A DNA stretch of 64,000 nt from JAISDD01 sp031553935 (GCA_031553935.1 JAVBKS010000021.1:36896-100895); one strand, 5' to 3'. Counted from the first letter of the stretch, positions 45,883 to 54,756 are shown. The notes: a model not told the origin generated them from the letters alone. Numbers and translations are program-made.

Positions 45883-46474
45883 CGATCAATTCTTTTAAGG
45901 CATCATATCTTTTGTCCCCGATCCCACTTACGTTTTTCAAGTCCTCAATTTTTTTGAAATATCCGGTGTTTTCTCGGTAGTCGATGATTCTCTGAGCAAG
46001 GGTCGGTCCAATTCCCGGCAAGCCATTCTCTAATTCTGCAACTGAGGCCGTATTAATATTAACCCTGCCACTGTTGGAGCTCATACCTAGGGATCCATTA
46101 CTATTCGCTTTACTCTCGGGATCATCATTCGGACCAGGTATAATCAATGCTTCCCCATCCCTGAGCTTGGCCGCCATATTAACACTCTTGCTCTGGGCAT
46201 TAAGAGTAAAGCCGCCGGCTGCAGTAATGGCATCATGAATGCGTGCATCCTCCGGCAGAGTATAGACTCCAGGAGTCAGCACTTCTCCGCTTACGAATAC
46301 TTGAATCTGCTTAATTATAGGCTTTTCGTTTGCTTCCGGCTGGCTTTCTTGTAATTCGATCATGGTTTGGTTTTGCCGGTCGGAGCTATATTCCTTATAT
46401 TTGCTTCCGGAGTAAAAGGCTATAATAATAAGTAAAACACCTAACCACAGCCATCGTTTGTCGAAGGCAATCAT
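45875..46474 (-). CDS. comEA: Competence DNA receptor ComEA
   Basis: Membrane-anchored DNA-binding protein, about 199 residues. One N-terminal helix (about 5-22), an SLBB domain (IQVFVSGEVLTPGVYTLPED) and two helix-hairpin-helix motifs at the C-terminus (NINTASVAELENGLPGIGP and LKNVSGIGDKRYDALK). It passes double-stranded DNA to ComEC. ATG 46474 follows GAGGTGA by five bases and is preferred to the longer frame. Confidence 0.92.
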   Translation of the reverse strand: MIAFDKRWLWLGVLLIIIAFYSGSKYKEYSSDRQNQTMIELQESQPEANEKPIIKQIQVFVSGEVLTPGVYTLPEDARIHDAITAAGGFTLNAQSKSVNMAAKLRDGEALIIPGPNDDPESKANSNGSLGMSSNSGRVNINTASVAELENGLPGIGPTLAQRIIDYRENTGYFKKIEDLKNVSGIGDKRYDALKELIDV

Positions 46475-46742
46475 GAAATTCACCTCAATTTTTACCTTTG
46501 CAGGATTTGGAGCCAAGAAAAATCAAATACTAGGTGTGATTAGAGAGCTATACTTGCATGCGTTTTTGGCTTAACCATTTTTTCGACTTCTGGGTTGTCG
46601 ATTCCTGCTCCTGATTTGGTTTTTCTGGGAGAAAATTCATGGTGACTAGGGTAACATGCTGCTATATTTCGGTATTAGAATAGCAGCAAAAGTGCAGGTG
46701 AAAAAATCGCCGGTTTGTTCACGAATGGTTTCGAGCTTTCAT

Positions 46743-47228
46743 TTAATTATTAATATCAACGCCTTCAGCTAAACTCTGTTCATAGTCTTTTAAAAAGTAT
46801 CTTTTCCCTCTCTTATCTATGACGTGACCTTCTTGTTCTAATAAAAAGCGGTGTCCATCGATTCCATCAGGGTATTTCTCATTTAGTTCACCGTCTTTCT
46901 TAACTACTCGCCAGAATGGAGTACGGTTCACTTCTCCCCTTAATTCTCGCTCCCGAGCAGCATTGGCAACGATATTAATGAAGATCCCTGCGGTTAACGG
47001 GCAAGTAAAATCTGCCTGGTGCTTGCGGGCCAGAATACTGCGCAGATTTTGCGATGTCAGGATTTTTCCCAAAGGGATTTTTTGAATGATTTCATCATAT
47101 TCAATAGGGGCAGCAATAAGCATCTTCCCGACTCCTAATTTCGCTGCCATCTTATGCTCGGGTCCAATGAATTCATACTTAGGCAGATCCTTTTTAACAT
47201 TTAATTTCTCATTCCATGTCTTTCTCAT
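46743..47228 (-). CDS. MGMT-family (alkyltransferase-like) protein
   Basis: A 161-residue protein with the DNA-binding fold of O6-alkylguanine-DNA alkyltransferases. The C-terminal block NIVANAARERELRGEVNRTPFWRVVKKDGELNEKYP is recognisable, but the reactive PCHR motif is missing; the equivalent region reads TPFWRVVK. A lone Cys occurs earlier in FTCPLTAGIF. It is therefore more likely an alkyltransferase-like DNA-damage recognition protein than a repairing enzyme. Short gap to ilvA. Confidence 0.75.
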   Translation of the reverse strand: MRKTWNEKLNVKKDLPKYEFIGPEHKMAAKLGVGKMLIAAPIEYDEIIQKIPLGKILTSQNLRSILARKHQADFTCPLTAGIFINIVANAARERELRGEVNRTPFWRVVKKDGELNEKYPDGIDGHRFLLEQEGHVIDKRGKRYFLKDYEQSLAEGVDINN

Positions 47229-47243
47229 AAAAAACCCCTTGTT

Positions 47244-48467
47244 CTAAAAGCGATAATCATCGGATTCCATTGTAATGGAATACCCTGCTTTTTCCAACTC
47301 AGCTATTACCATATGCCCATGTTCAAAACCATCAACTTCACAGGCAATATGCAAAATAGCTTCATTAAGATCCAGATCTGCCTTAAGGCGATCATGCTGC
47401 ACCATAGTAATATTCGCATTATTTTTGGCTAGAATTGAGGCGAATTTCTCTAAACTCCCAGGGACATCAAGCATCACAGTGTGAAATTTCATGTAGCGTC
47501 CGCGGGTTATTAAGCCTTTTTCTACGACCTTATGAATGAAGCTGACATCAATATTTCCTCCCGATAATATACAGGCAACTTTTTTCCCGGCAATTTCAAC
47601 TTTATTATTTAAGGCTGCGGCTAAGGAAACTGCTCCGGCCGGTTCTACGATTTGTTTAGATCTCTCTATTAACATCAGCAGTGTAGCTGCGATTTCCGCA
47701 TCACTCACAACCACAATTTCGTCGACATATTCATTTATCAATTCCATGCATTTGGCGCCAGGATACTTTACGGCGATTCCATCTGCTATTGTTCGTATAT
47801 CATCCACTGTGACCATCTTGCCTGCAGCAAAAGAGCGCGCAATTGAAGACGCTCCTTCAGCTTGCACTCCAATAATCCTTACCCTGGGGTTGATTTGCTT
47901 TATGCAGCATGCTACCCCAGCTAGTAAACCGCCGCCTCCAGCAGGCACGAATACGATATCAGCTCCAGGCAGATCTCTTAAAATCTCTAATCCCAAAGTG
48001 CCTTGCCCCGCAATAATATCCAAATCATCGAAGGGATGAATAAATGTTGACTGGGCTTCCTCCTGGATCTCAATTGCCTTCTGGTATGATTCATCATAAA
48101 AAGCTCCATGCAGCAATACTTTAGCACCATAATCCCTGGTTGCTGCAACCTTTGCAATGGGCGAACTGCGTGGCATAACAATCGTCGCTTCAACCCCTAT
48201 CGCATTTGCCGCAAAAGCTACTCCTTGCGCATGATTGCCGGCGCTTGAGGCAACTACAGATTTAATTTCATTATTCTCATGTAATTTCATTATTTTGTTG
48301 TAAGCGCCTCTAACTTTGAAAGAGCCGGTCTTTTGCTGATTTTCATATTTTAAAAAGATACTGGCTCTAGTTATGTTCGAATAAGTGAGCGCTGAGCTTA
48401 AGGGAATATCGTGAATTACATTTCTTAACCTGAGTGCTGCCTGTTCGATTTCTTTTAATGTAAGCAT
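47244..48467 (-). CDS. ilvA: Threonine ammonia-lyase (threonine dehydratase)
   Basis: PLP enzyme converting threonine to 2-oxobutanoate; 407 residues. PLP lysine in TGSFKVRGAYNK, phosphate-binding ASSAGNHAQGVA, and VPAGGGGLLAGVA are clear. The C-terminal about 75 residues (KFHTVMLDVPGSLEKFASILAKN) form one ACT domain, pointing to allosteric control. It may be catabolic (TdcB-like) or biosynthetic; length with one ACT domain fits the shorter form. The next gene upstream encodes RidA, which hydrolyses the enamine intermediates this enzyme releases. Confidence 0.93.
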   Translation of the reverse strand: MLTLKEIEQAALRLRNVIHDIPLSSALTYSNITRASIFLKYENQQKTGSFKVRGAYNKIMKLHENNEIKSVVASSAGNHAQGVAFAANAIGVEATIVMPRSSPIAKVAATRDYGAKVLLHGAFYDESYQKAIEIQEEAQSTFIHPFDDLDIIAGQGTLGLEILRDLPGADIVFVPAGGGGLLAGVACCIKQINPRVRIIGVQAEGASSIARSFAAGKMVTVDDIRTIADGIAVKYPGAKCMELINEYVDEIVVVSDAEIAATLLMLIERSKQIVEPAGAVSLAAALNNKVEIAGKKVACILSGGNIDVSFIHKVVEKGLITRGRYMKFHTVMLDVPGSLEKFASILAKNNANITMVQHDRLKADLDLNEAILHIACEVDGFEHGHMVIAELEKAGYSITMESDDYRF

Positions 48468-48475
48468 TATTTCAC

Positions 48476-48877
48476 CTAACCCTTACGGTTTTCTACTGCG
48501 ATTACTTCAATCTCCAATCTGGCATTAAGGGGAAGCTTGCTGACCTCAACAACTGAACGCGCTGGATAACCGCTCACAAAGTACTCCTGGTAGATCTGAT
48601 TAAGTACTGGGAAATTCGTCATATCAGTGACGAATATTGTTGTTTTCAAAATATCGCTAAATGATAATCCCATTTCTTTGAGGATAATTCCGATATTATC
48701 TAATACCCGATGAACTTCAGTACTAAAATCACCAACAACAAGATTATTGGTTGCCGGGTCTATAGCTATTACACCGGATAAAAAAGTTAACCCCGCCCCT
48801 TTACTGGCGCTACTGTAGGGTCCAACCGGCGCCGGTCCTTCTTGGCTCAAGAAACGCACTATATCAGTCATTTTCAT
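48476..48877 (-). CDS. ridA: RidA family 2-iminobutanoate/2-iminopropanoate deaminase
   Basis: YjgF/YER057c/UK114-type protein of about 133 residues with GPAPVGPYSSASKG, FLSGVIAID, VTDMTNFPVLNQIY and the C-terminal signature PARSVVEVSKLPLNARLEIEVIAV including the conserved Arg. It removes reactive imines from PLP dehydratases. The adjacent threonine ammonia-lyase, eight bases downstream, is the direct functional partner. Confidence 0.95.
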   Translation of the reverse strand: MKMTDIVRFLSQEGPAPVGPYSSASKGAGLTFLSGVIAIDPATNNLVVGDFSTEVHRVLDNIGIILKEMGLSFSDILKTTIFVTDMTNFPVLNQIYQEYFVSGYPARSVVEVSKLPLNARLEIEVIAVENRKG

Positions 48878-48923
48878 CACTTCGCTTTCTTTATTTGTAG
48901 AATTAACTATATTTACTCTTAAA

Positions 48924-50759
48924 TTACTTTCTTAAATGATATGGTATGGTTGTAACCACCACGTTTTTACGTAAGATCAGCAATGTGCGCAATACCCAAC
49001 CGGTTTGATTATGCAGCAGCCTATGCCACCATCTTTTAGTTTCGAATTCGGGAATTATTACCGTGATAAAATCTTGTTCCTCTTTAGTTTTATATATTTC
49101 ATCTATATAATCAATCAATGGTTGAATAACATATCTGAAAGGCGAATGTACAATTTCTAGACGCACATGCGGATTCCACGATTCCCATTTATTTTTTACT
49201 CTGATAGCGTCCTCTTCATTAGTAGATAAATGAACGGCAATGATCTCATCACCGATACTTTTGGCATACTGAATAGTTCTAGCCACGACCTGGGTGGGAG
49301 ATGACACTGGAATAACGATAATGTTATGTGCATGAGGAATTGGTTCCGAAGAAGTCTCAAGCGGCAGACTGAGTTCCTGGGCAACATCTCGGTAATGCCT
49401 TTTAATGCTTCTTAAAAATAGAACCATCAGGGGAATAAAAACAACCACAATCCAAGCCCCAGACCAAAACTTTGTAACTGCAATAACAATAACTACAATA
49501 GTTGTAATTACGGTTCCAAGAAGATTAATAGCTAAAAGATTTTTCCAGCCTTTCGGTTTTTCCTTTCTCCATTTAATAACTAGACTTAATTGAGCAAAGG
49601 TAAATGATAAAAACACTCCCAGAGCATATAACGAAACCAAATGACTAACATTGCCATCGAAGACAACAATAAGGATAACTGCCACAATAGTAAGCAAGAT
49701 GATGCCATTTGAAAAACTCAGGCGATCACCTCTAACCCCTAAATACCTTGGCATATATCCATCTCTAGCCATTATAGACAATAAGATCGGCAAACCATTG
49801 TAAGATGTATTGGCGGCTAAATACAAAACCAGCATGGTCATTATCTGAGTGAAGTAATACATGCCGCCGCGTCCGTAAACAGCTTCGGCAAGCTGTGATA
49901 ATACAGTCACTTCAACTACTGGGATAATATGATAATGAATGATTAGAAACGAGATTCCTGCTAACATAAAACCAAGTATACCTGCCATAATCCAGGTAGT
50001 CTTAACCGCGTTTTCTACTCGCGGTTCTTTGATTGAAGGAACTCCATCCGCGATTGCTTCCACCCCAGTCATGGAACTGCACCCATTCGCAAAGGCTCTT
50101 AAAAATACGATGAGAACTGCCGAATCCATTATTTGCTTAGTTTGCGACGAAGCTGGAATGATTTGTTCTGGTGAGGTTAAGGCCTGAAATATCCCGGCGA
50201 CAATCATAAAAAACATAGATGCAACGAACAAATAGGTAGGCCAGATAAAAATATTGGCTGATTCCCTAGTCCCACGTAAATTAACTACCATTAATACCAC
50301 GACTAGGATTAATACATCCAGAAGAATCTCGTGACCGCGGAGAAATTGAAATGCGGATACAATGGCTTCAGTTCCTGAACAAACACTAACTGCAACAGTT
50401 AATGTATAGTCCGCAAATAAGGCCGCCGCTACTATTAGGGCTGGGATTTCGCCCATATTGGTCAGGGTTATGGAATATGACCCACCTCCATTAGGGTTAG
50501 CACCTGCTACTTTCGTATAAGACAGAGTTATAATTCCTAATAAAACTAGTATTGCAAACGCAACATAACCAAAATAACCATATAGCGCCATTCCAGATAC
50601 CGCAAGAATAATTGCAATCTGCTCCGGTCCATATCCTACTGAAGATAGAGCATCTGACGAAAAAATCGGCAACGCTTTCCATTTGGGGAGTTTTTCTTCG
50701 CCAACTTCATGGCTGTGAAGAGGCCTGCCTAATACGATTCTTTTCACATGTGTCAGCAA
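48924..50759 (-). CDS. kimA: APC-family transporter, KimA (YdaO)-type potassium importer
   Basis: A 611-residue protein with about 12 membrane segments and a C-terminal cytosolic USP-like domain (about 480-611). N-terminal RIVLGRPLHSHEVGEEKLPKWKALPIFSSDALSSVGYG matches the KimA/YdaO branch of the APC superfamily, which imports potassium; other branch members move amino acids. Internal blocks GANPNGGGSYSI and SSMTGVEAIADGVP agree. Some homologues are under a c-di-AMP riboswitch; I do not see one in the 170 bases upstream. TTG start with weak ribosome site. Confidence 0.8.
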   Translation of the reverse strand: MLTHVKRIVLGRPLHSHEVGEEKLPKWKALPIFSSDALSSVGYGPEQIAIILAVSGMALYGYFGYVAFAILVLLGIITLSYTKVAGANPNGGGSYSITLTNMGEIPALIVAAALFADYTLTVAVSVCSGTEAIVSAFQFLRGHEILLDVLILVVVLMVVNLRGTRESANIFIWPTYLFVASMFFMIVAGIFQALTSPEQIIPASSQTKQIMDSAVLIVFLRAFANGCSSMTGVEAIADGVPSIKEPRVENAVKTTWIMAGILGFMLAGISFLIIHYHIIPVVEVTVLSQLAEAVYGRGGMYYFTQIMTMLVLYLAANTSYNGLPILLSIMARDGYMPRYLGVRGDRLSFSNGIILLTIVAVILIVVFDGNVSHLVSLYALGVFLSFTFAQLSLVIKWRKEKPKGWKNLLAINLLGTVITTIVVIVIAVTKFWSGAWIVVVFIPLMVLFLRSIKRHYRDVAQELSLPLETSSEPIPHAHNIIVIPVSSPTQVVARTIQYAKSIGDEIIAVHLSTNEEDAIRVKNKWESWNPHVRLEIVHSPFRYVIQPLIDYIDEIYKTKEEQDFITVIIPEFETKRWWHRLLHNQTGWVLRTLLILRKNVVVTTIPYHLRK

Positions 50760-50971
50760 TTTCTGAAGGGCCTTCTTTCTGCTTCAATTTTTTACCTTAA
50801 TAATATATCGCGCGAACTATAAATGCAAAAAAAATAATATATAAAAATTACGATAAAAAAAAGCCAAAAAACGAAATTTTATCCGATAGACGGAGAAGAC
50901 GAAAACACCCAAGTGGTTTTCATTTTAATAAAATGGGAATATTAAAAACAAAATCGATATTGGAGCTAGTT

Positions 50972-51388
50972 ATGATTAGAATTATCACACTCCTAAAAGC
51001 CAATAACATTATGAGGATAGCAACTTCAGCCAATGATAATCCGCGAGTTTCAATTGTTGAATATGTTATGCTTGATGATCAACTAGTATTTGCAACAGAT
51101 CCGCAATCAATCAAAGCAAAAAACTTGAAAGCCAACAATAAATGCAGTATTTCAATAGGGATAAATCCGGAATACGTGACCATCGATGGCCAGGTAATTG
51201 CACCTTCCTTATGCGAGATCGATGAGTACAACCGCATTCTTTTCGAAAAACATCCTGAATTCGCTGAGTATGTTGAGAATGGACAAATGCGGCCCTTAAG
51301 CCACTTCCGATTCGTTCCAAAGATTGCATATTACAATGATAATACTGCCGGGATGCAACCTACAATTGTGATTGAAATGGATCAATAA
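50972..51388 (+). CDS. Pyridoxamine 5'-phosphate oxidase-like (flavin-binding split barrel) protein
   Basis: About 138 residues. The fold is suggested by NNIMRIATSANDNPRVSIVEYVMLDDQLVFATDPQ, the KAKNLKANNKCSISIG segment and IDGQVIAP, typical of PNPOx-like split-barrel proteins that bind FMN or F420. ATG 50972 has GGAG seven bases upstream; the earlier ATG at 50933 has none. Specific reaction unknown. It stands alone upstream of the leuS leader. Confidence 0.75.
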   Translation: MIRIITLLKANNIMRIATSANDNPRVSIVEYVMLDDQLVFATDPQSIKAKNLKANNKCSISIGINPEYVTIDGQVIAPSLCEIDEYNRILFEKHPEFAEYVENGQMRPLSHFRFVPKIAYYNDNTAGMQPTIVIEMDQ

Positions 51389-51442
51389 TTCATTGCCGGT
51401 ATATGTGCTTGCGTTGCCATATTTTCGCTCGCGGCGAAATGA

Positions 51443-51471
51443 TTGACATTAGAATTTTCATAGCATATAAT
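51443..51471 (+). promoter_or_regulatory. Consensus SigA promoter of the leuS leader
   Basis: TTGACA at 51443-51448 and TATAAT at 51466-51471 with a 17-base spacer, a perfect consensus. Predicted transcription start near 51478, just ahead of the T-box leader and the embedded tRNA. Confidence 0.9.
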
Positions 51472-51638
51472 AATTTTTGTTAATAGAATAGTTAAAACGA
51501 TGATCTGGAGTAGTAAATAGAATCTTACAGAGAGTCACTATTAGCTGAAAGGTGATTATTTCTATTGAACTCACCGGGGAGTATTACAGGCTTAACCTGT
51601 AACGGTAAACGCCGTTATCTTTATAAGGCGGACAATGT

Positions 51639-51714
51639 GGGGCTATGGCGAAGCTGGGATCGCGCTTGAATGGCATTCAAGAGGCCGTGGGTTCGAGTCC
51701 CACTAGCTCCACCA
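51639..51714 (+). tRNA. tRNA-Ala(GGC) inside the leuS T-box leader
   Basis: A canonical 76-nt tRNA with encoded CCA. Acceptor GGGGCTA/TAGCTCC including the G3-U70 pair that defines alanine identity, T8, D arm GCGA-AGCTGGGA-TCGC, G26, anticodon stem CTTGA/TCAAG around ATGGCAT (anticodon GGC), five-base variable loop AGGCC, T arm GTGGG-TTCGAGT-CCCAC, discriminator A. All stems pair fully and G15-C48 is kept. The D stem differs from the usual GCTC/GAGC but by compensating changes. It reads GCC/GCU. Confidence 0.95.
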
Positions 51715-51746
51715 ATATTATTGTCAATTAGGGTGGTCCCGCGGGA

Positions 51747-51782
51747 AAAGCTCTCGTCCCTTTCAGGGATGAGAGCTTTGTT
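51747..51782 (+). terminator. T-box terminator ahead of leuS
   Basis: A 15-bp stem, AAAGCTCTCGTCCCT (51747-51761) with AGGGATGAGAGCTTT (51765-51779), three-base loop, then GTTTGTTT. The 5' side also contains the bases that pair with AGGG of the T-box in the antiterminator, giving the alternative structures expected for a T-box switch. Confidence 0.9.
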
Positions 51783-51810
51783 TGTTTATCATAATAAGGG
51801 AGGAAAAAAT

Positions 51811-54285
51811 TTGAGTAACAAATATGAACCAAGGTCAATCGAGAATAAATGGCAAAAAATCTGGGATCAGAATAATCTTTTTAAAATAAATGAAGAAGCC
51901 AATAAGCCAAAATACTATGTCTTAGAGATGTTTCCCTACCCATCTGGAAATCTTCATATGGGTCATGTTCGCAACTATGCTATAGGTGATGTAGTTGCGC
52001 GTTTCAAAACCATGCAGGGCTTTAATGTGTTTCATCCCATGGGTTGGGATGCTTTCGGACTTCCTGCCGAAAACGCGGCGATAAAAAACAATGTACCTCC
52101 GGCTAAATGGACCTATAGTAATATTGAAAACATGCGCGACCAATTGAAGACCTTGGGCATTAGTTATGACTGGACTCGGGAAATCGCATCCTGTAAAGCA
52201 GATTACTATAAATTCACTCAGTGGATGTTTTTAAAACTTTACAAGAGTGGTCTGGCATATAAGAAGAAAGCAGCCGTTAATTGGTGCCCCTCTTGCCAGA
52301 CAGTACTGGCAAACGAACAAGTAATAGAAGATACTTGTGAGCGCTGTGATTCTGCAGTTGAAAAGCGTCAGCTCGAACAGTGGTTTTTTAAGATCACTGA
52401 CTATGCTCAAAGATTGCTGGATGACCTCGAACTGCTTCAAGGTTGGCCAGACAAAGTTAAGACAATGCAAAAAAACTGGATTGGCCGCAGTGAAGGTTGT
52501 GAGTTTTCACTCTTAATAGCTGAAAAAAATGAAAAACTTTCGGTATTCACAACCAGACCGGACACCGTTTTTGGCGTTACTTATATGGTACTGGCTCCAG
52601 AACATCCGCTAGTTGAAACTTTGATTGCCGGATCTGAAAAAGAAAGCGAAGTACTAGCGTTTATCAAGCGCATGAAATCGCTTAATGAAATCGCCAGAAC
52701 TTCAAGCGAAGCCGAAAAAGAAGGAATTTTTACCGGCTGCTATGCAATTAACCCAATGAACGATGAAAAAATACCGATCTGGTTAGCAAACTACGTCTTG
52801 ATGGATTATGGCACCGGGGCAATTATGTCTGTGCCAGCTCATGACCAGAGAGATTTCGAGTTTGCAAAAAAATACGATATTCCTGTCAAAGTCGTTATTA
52901 AAGGGACCGACTCCCCCATGGATGCATCTGATCTAAGTGAGGCTTATACCGGCGATGGCATAATGGTTAATTCAGGATCATTTGATGGACTAGCTGTTGA
53001 AGATGGCAAAAAGCAAATTATTGCATACATGGAGGCCAATAACATAGGTAATGGAACAATTAATTTCCGTTTGCGCGATTGGCTTATTTCCCGGCAGCGT
53101 TTTTGGGGTGCGCCAATCCCGATAGTATATTGTCCAAGCTGCGGGCCTGTTGAGGTTGCTGAAGCAGATCTTCCCGTGGTTTTGCCTGAAGATGTGGAAT
53201 TTAAACCTAGCGGAGAGTCTCCACTTAACTATGTTACTGAATTTCTAAATTGCACTTGCCCTAAATGTGGCACCGAGGCCAAACGGGAAACCGATACCAT
53301 GGATACATTCGTATGCTCATCCTGGTACTTTTTGCGCTTCTGCAGTCCGCATGAATCAGATCAGCCTTTTTCCAAAGAAGCGGTTGATTACTGGATGCCG
53401 GTCGATCAATACATCGGCGGAGTTGAACACGCAATTCTACATCTGATGTACGCCCGTTTCTTTACCAAGTTTTTATATGACCAAAAATATGTTTCCTGCG
53501 AAGAACCATTTTCCCACCTATTAACCCAAGGTATGGTATTAAAAGAAGGTTCTAAAATGTCAAAAAGCAAAGGTAATGTTGTCAGCCCTGAGGAAATTAT
53601 CACTGCTTATGGCGCGGATACTGCCCGCTTGTTTATTCTTTTTGCCTCTCCTCCAGAAAAAGATCTGGAATGGAGTGATCAAGGAGTCGAAGGCGCCTTT
53701 CGTTTCTTGAATAGAGTTTGGCGTTTAGTACACGACTTTATGCCTTTGCTGGAATCCTCAGCGAATGATATTCAGAAACCATTTGATGAAGAGAGCAAAT
53801 TGCTGCTCAATAAACTTCACGCGACGATAAAAAAGGTAACTGAAGATATTAGAGACCGTTTTAATTTCAATACCGCCATTAGCGCAATTATGGAACTCTG
53901 CAATTCATTGAGCACTTACCGGGAACACCAAAACATGGACGCTCGGTTAATAAAAGAGACCATAACTAATGTGCTGATATTACTGAGCCCCTTTGCTCCT
54001 CATATTACTGAAGAATTATGGAGCAGCCTCGGCAATGAGGAAAGTATATTCAATACTGCTTGGCCTGTATTTGATCCCCAAGCTTTAGTTTTAGATGAAA
54101 TTGAAATTGTAGTACAAATAAGCGGCAAAGTCCGCGGTCACATAACGGTCGCCAACAATGCCAGCCAAGAAGAAATCGAAGAAAATGCGTTAAAACATCC
54201 AAAAATTGAAGAACTGTTAAAAGATAAAACCATTGTAAAAATCATAAGTGTCCCGAAAAAACTCGTAAACATTGTTGCAAAATAG
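51811..54285 (+). CDS. leuS: Leucyl-tRNA synthetase
   Basis: Class I aminoacyl-tRNA synthetase of 824 residues. HIGH motif as HMGH (49-52) after FPYPSGNL, zinc-type cysteines CPSCQ and CERC, an editing CP1 domain (about 220-410, with TRPDTVFGVTY and MSVPAHDQRDFEF), KMSKS as KMSKSKGNVV, and a C-terminal anticodon-binding domain. TTG at 51811 lies seven bases after GGGAGG and only 32 bases after the T-box terminator; the longer upstream frame would read through the tRNA. Confidence 0.97.
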   Translation: MSNKYEPRSIENKWQKIWDQNNLFKINEEANKPKYYVLEMFPYPSGNLHMGHVRNYAIGDVVARFKTMQGFNVFHPMGWDAFGLPAENAAIKNNVPPAKWTYSNIENMRDQLKTLGISYDWTREIASCKADYYKFTQWMFLKLYKSGLAYKKKAAVNWCPSCQTVLANEQVIEDTCERCDSAVEKRQLEQWFFKITDYAQRLLDDLELLQGWPDKVKTMQKNWIGRSEGCEFSLLIAEKNEKLSVFTTRPDTVFGVTYMVLAPEHPLVETLIAGSEKESEVLAFIKRMKSLNEIARTSSEAEKEGIFTGCYAINPMNDEKIPIWLANYVLMDYGTGAIMSVPAHDQRDFEFAKKYDIPVKVVIKGTDSPMDASDLSEAYTGDGIMVNSGSFDGLAVEDGKKQIIAYMEANNIGNGTINFRLRDWLISRQRFWGAPIPIVYCPSCGPVEVAEADLPVVLPEDVEFKPSGESPLNYVTEFLNCTCPKCGTEAKRETDTMDTFVCSSWYFLRFCSPHESDQPFSKEAVDYWMPVDQYIGGVEHAILHLMYARFFTKFLYDQKYVSCEEPFSHLLTQGMVLKEGSKMSKSKGNVVSPEEIITAYGADTARLFILFASPPEKDLEWSDQGVEGAFRFLNRVWRLVHDFMPLLESSANDIQKPFDEESKLLLNKLHATIKKVTEDIRDRFNFNTAISAIMELCNSLSTYREHQNMDARLIKETITNVLILLSPFAPHITEELWSSLGNEESIFNTAWPVFDPQALVLDEIEIVVQISGKVRGHITVANNASQEEIEENALKHPKIEELLKDKTIVKIISVPKKLVNIVAK

Positions 54286-54305
54286 AGTACGCGAAAATAA
54301 AAAAG

Positions 54306-54340
54306 CCCATCAGAATAAACACTATCTGATGGGTTATTTT
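54306..54340. terminator. Bidirectional terminator between leuS and rsfS
   Basis: CCCATCAGA (54306-54314) pairs perfectly with TCTGATGGG (54325-54333), followed by TTATTTT on the plus strand and preceded by AAAAAAG, so it can serve both convergent genes. Confidence 0.8.
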
Positions 54341-54351
54341 CATTAAAACGA

Positions 54352-54702
54352 TCAAGCTTCGAGAATACTTACCTTGCGGGCATCGCTCCATAGACCTTCC
54401 AAGTCATATTTTCGCCGCACTTCTTCGAGAAACACATGCAGCATAACTTCATTAAAATCAGCAATTATCCACTGTCCTTCTTGATAGCCATCGCGGCGAA
54501 GCTGAACCTTGCCCTGGTCAGCCAAAAGCTCTTTTACAAAATCGCAGATACTTTGCGCCTGAATTATATTTCGAGCGGTTGCTATGACCATATAATCGGT
54601 AATGGTCGTTAATTCTTGGACATCTAATATTGTAACATCAGTCGCCTTTTCATCAATGCAACCTGCAGCAACCAGTTGTGCCAATTTATCATTTTCGTGC
54701 AA
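54352..54702 (-). CDS. rsfS: Ribosomal silencing factor RsfS
   Basis: RsfS/Iojap protein of about 116 residues that binds uL14 and blocks subunit joining under starvation. Core motif ATDVTILDVQELTTITDYMVIATARNIIQAQSI and YQEGQWIIADFNEVMLHVFLEEVRRKYDLEGLW are diagnostic. TTG at 54702, seven bases after GGGAGG, is the best start. Downstream of yqeK and nadD, the conserved Firmicutes order. Confidence 0.95.
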   Translation of the reverse strand: MHENDKLAQLVAAGCIDEKATDVTILDVQELTTITDYMVIATARNIIQAQSICDFVKELLADQGKVQLRRDGYQEGQWIIADFNEVMLHVFLEEVRRKYDLEGLWSDARKVSILEA

Positions 54703-54756
54703 ATACAATCCTCCCAAATTCAATAAACAAATAGCTCAAAAAAAACACTGAATCCG

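Larger units (their letters stand above)
51478..51785 (+). promoter_or_regulatory. T-box leader of leuS (Leu, CUC specifier) interrupted by a tRNA
   Basis: Stem I: GTAGTA (51510-51515) and AATAG (51516-51520) can pair with TATTAC (51582-51587) and CTATT (51562-51566), leaving the specifier bulge GAACTCACCGGGGAG with codon CTC at 51570-51572. CAGAGAG at 51529-51535 and the TCAC...GGTGA distal hairpin are present. The T-box AGGGTGGTCCCGCG is at 51730-51743, with UGGU in the bulge for the A-CCA end of tRNA-Leu. A terminator follows. A complete tRNA-Ala lies between stem I and the antiterminator at 51639-51714. Without it the spacing is that of a normal leader. Confidence 0.92.

Noticed and set aside
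46548..46640. 30-codon minus-strand frame between comEA and the MGMT-family gene
   Set aside because: Composition is gene-like (charged, lysine-rich) but there is no ribosome site and it is too short to support.
50760..50932. c-di-AMP (ydaO) riboswitch upstream of the KimA-type gene
   Set aside because: Only about 170 AT-rich bases are available and none of the conserved ydaO elements is visible.
51670..51810. N-terminal extension of leuS reading from inside the tRNA
   Set aside because: The frame is open by chance; TTG at 51811 has an ideal GGGAGG and matches the known LeuRS N-terminus.
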